64,000 nt of DNA from Cinclus cinclus (Eukaryota > Chordata > Aves > Passeriformes > Cinclidae). The stretch is taken from positions 10,933,807 to 10,997,806 of the forward strand of contig NC_085052.1 in assembly GCF_963662255.1 (NCBI RefSeq), read 5' to 3'. How positions within the stretch are numbered: the stretch's first letter is position 1; each line of letters begins with the position of its first letter. The notes under the pieces are model-generated. The model did no database searches and was not told the DNA's origin. It saw only the letters and a list, made by a program, of their open reading frames with translations. This document shows positions 62,093 through 64,000 of the stretch, piece by piece. A program made the position numbers and the translations under genes.

Positions 62093-64000
62093 CTAATATT
62101 TTCATGTATTTCTGCCACAAAAACGGCACAGATTGTTTTTTCCTGCTGGAAAGAGAAGCCATGGAACAAAGAGAGAGAGTTTGAGCTTATCCTCATGTGG
62201 AATTGAATTGTCTCCTTTGTATCAGAGTGAAGCCAGCTGGGTTTGAAACTTGTACTGCTGACGCCACTGTGTAGGCAATCATCACACAAAAGTATCATAA
62301 TGAATGGATGGCTGGAGTTAAACCTTCTGGCAAGAGGCAGGATGGGTACTTACTTCTGCCTCCACAAAAGAAACAATTTGAAATGTGAGTTATAAACAGG
62401 CTGCATGCCCTGTGCCTCCTGCGGCTTAATTGACACCTTACACCAACAAAGTATAGCTGCTACATCTTTCACTCCCAACAAATCAGGTACAGCTACAAAC
62501 TCCTCTGAAAGCAAATAGATTTAGCTCATGTTTACTGTACTTATTAAAGCTTGCCAGGAACCAAAATTTCTGGTAATACCACATTTGTTTTCTTCTCATG
62601 CTAAGTCAAAAATTTTGTTTTCTTTTCTTTTTAGAGAAATAGGAAAATCTGGTGCCTCCATGCCATTGGATTTGAAACACTTTGAAGATTACTTTGATAC
62701 CGAGCAACATTTGCCTGCCCTGCTGCAGTGCCTGTGGGGATGGGCATCCAGATGCCCCATTTCTTACAGGATTTAGGCTGAACTAACCTAAGTTTTCCAG
62801 GGTCTCTGTGGCATTTGATGTTGAGAAGGGAACCGTGTTCTCTATGAGAAAAAATGTTTGACAGTAAGAGCCAGCACAAAAAAGGCTATGAGTAGAAGAA
62901 ATGCACTTCTCATAGGCTAGTGCACTGATCCACAGAGTTCCCAATTTAGACAAAGCTGAAATGAAGGAATAAGATACAGAATATTTTGCCTTTTGCCCAG
63001 GCAATCGTGTAAAATCAGAAATCTCATATTATCCACAAAGTAATTTTTTCATTTAGAAGATGTCAGCTGTAAGTCTCTTGCCCACTTGTACTTCCACTAT
63101 TTTTAGGGGAATAACTACAGCTACACACTTCCACTGAAACACCTTGATATTTCACCCTGATGCACAGTCCCAGCTGCTTGTGTCTCCCCAGGGTCCAGTG
63201 GGTCCCTCCAGTACAAGTGAGAATCACAGCTGTACCTTATTCTGTTACATACAACATCCTTGTTCTTTCCTAAGGCTTGTCCAGGCAATTTCCTTTGTTA
63301 GCTTGGTAGAAAAATAAAAATTATTCTCTCTAACAATATTGAAAGCAATGCAGACTGGCAGTAGGACCTCCTTTTCTTCAAAACCTTTGAGCATCCTAGG
63401 ATGCCAGTCAAACAGACTGTGCAACAGCTCAGTGGTCATTCATTCCCTTGCTTTCATCACTGTCAGCAAGTGATTCTTGATTTCCCATCTGATACAGGCA
63501 CACCAAAGGAAGAAGCTGCCTTTGGGAAAATTAAAAGAACAGCAGCAGCTCACAGTGATTATGTCAATTAGTGCTGTGTTGATTAAGCTGGAACAATAAA
63601 AAAGGATAAATGCTCTATTCTTTTCCTGTCTTTTCACCTGCACATTTTCTTTCAAAGCAGCAAGCAGCCCAATCTTTTTACTGAAGATCACTTCAACAAA
63701 ATATAGCTTTTGTTTCTCATAGGCCCCATTGCTGTTATTGCTAAATTATCTTGAAACTGTTTTACCAAGGCTATTGCTTTCAAAAAACCCCAAAAAAACA
63801 AAATCCCACAAACAAAACAAAGCTCATAGACATGAACCATCTGCAACCAAACTGCCTTGGGCTAGGAATTCTCAGAGCAAGCTGAGACATGCCACCAATT
63901 ATAGAGCACCTGATTCCCTCTGTCAATGCAAAACCTGCTAACACAGACATCCTCCTCAAATTCTGATCTGTATGTTTGCTTTAGAACTGGCTAGTGCTTC
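62093..64000. other. Non-genic unique sequence
   Basis: No gene, RNA or transposon was recognised apart from the A/C-rich simple sequence at 63781-63822. A plus-strand frame at 62528-62776 begins near a good acceptor-like pyrimidine tract (62612-62633), but no donor or homologue supports it as an exon. Confidence 0.6.
63781..63822. repeat. A/C-rich simple sequence
   Basis: CAAAAAACCCCAAAAAAAC followed by CAAAC-like units. It is low complexity without a strict unit. The 70-codon open frame across it (63729-63941) is an artefact of the stop-poor composition. Confidence 0.75.

Noticed and set aside
62528..62776. 82-codon frame after a strong pyrimidine tract ending in TTTTTAG
   Set aside because: The protein reads plausibly after the acceptor, but no donor, homologue or neighbouring exon supports it.
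1..64000. Search for CRISPR arrays, operons, phage genes or retroviral LTR and gag-pol structure
   Set aside because: No spaced direct repeats, no long adjacent frames, no primer-binding site or paired LTRs were seen. The sequence is animal-like noncoding DNA.

Overview
This window looks like vertebrate nuclear DNA with almost no genes. It is AT-rich (roughly 40% G+C by eye), CpG-poor apart from small pockets, and short open frames are scattered over all six frames without the density or coherence of real coding DNA. I find no bacterial or viral gene organisation, no rRNA or tRNA, and no exon I can assign to a known protein. A degraded CR1-type LINE, several very old MIR/CORE-SINE-like relics, and the absence of Alu or young L1 copies fit a sauropsid genome, most likely a bird. 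The assignment to birds is inference; species and locus cannot be named from the sequence. The window could be a gene desert or the inside of a very large intron.

Layout. 1-20 kb: unique sequence with an A-rich tract (6936-6980), a G-rich cluster (8403-8438), a C11 run (13123-13133), a 12-bp tandem triplet (16091-16126) and a homeodomain-motif-rich block (17011-17290) that may be an enhancer. 20-30 kb: a CpG-enriched block (20150-20560), a 10-bp minisatellite (21677-21724), an AAT/GTA trinucleotide array (23122-23179) and a C20 run (29425-29444). 30-38 kb: a tentative MIR-like relic (30140-30255), a clear one (32929-33045), an AT-rich microsatellite (34597-34650) and an exact head-to-tail duplication of 150 bp (37001-37300), followed directly by what looks like an eroded CR1 3' end. 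38-47 kb: a degenerate tandem (41483-41540), a CAAA microsatellite (41991-42030), the degraded CR1 copy (43300-44255), a regulatory-looking block (45715-46035) and another MIR-like relic (46242-46342). 47-64 kb: unique sequence with small CpG pockets near 49.05 and 54.5 kb, short inverted repeats, a 12-bp tandem (56403-56438) and a further MIR-like relic (61988-62092).

No genes cooperate here because none can be supported. The most useful second looks are the identical 150-bp duplication with an internal hairpin, the relics of old SINEs and CR1, the motif-dense or CpG-dense blocks that may be conserved regulatory elements, and three short segments with convincing splice signals but no reading frame, which could be exons of a long noncoding RNA. 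I found nothing that looks like a new biological system.
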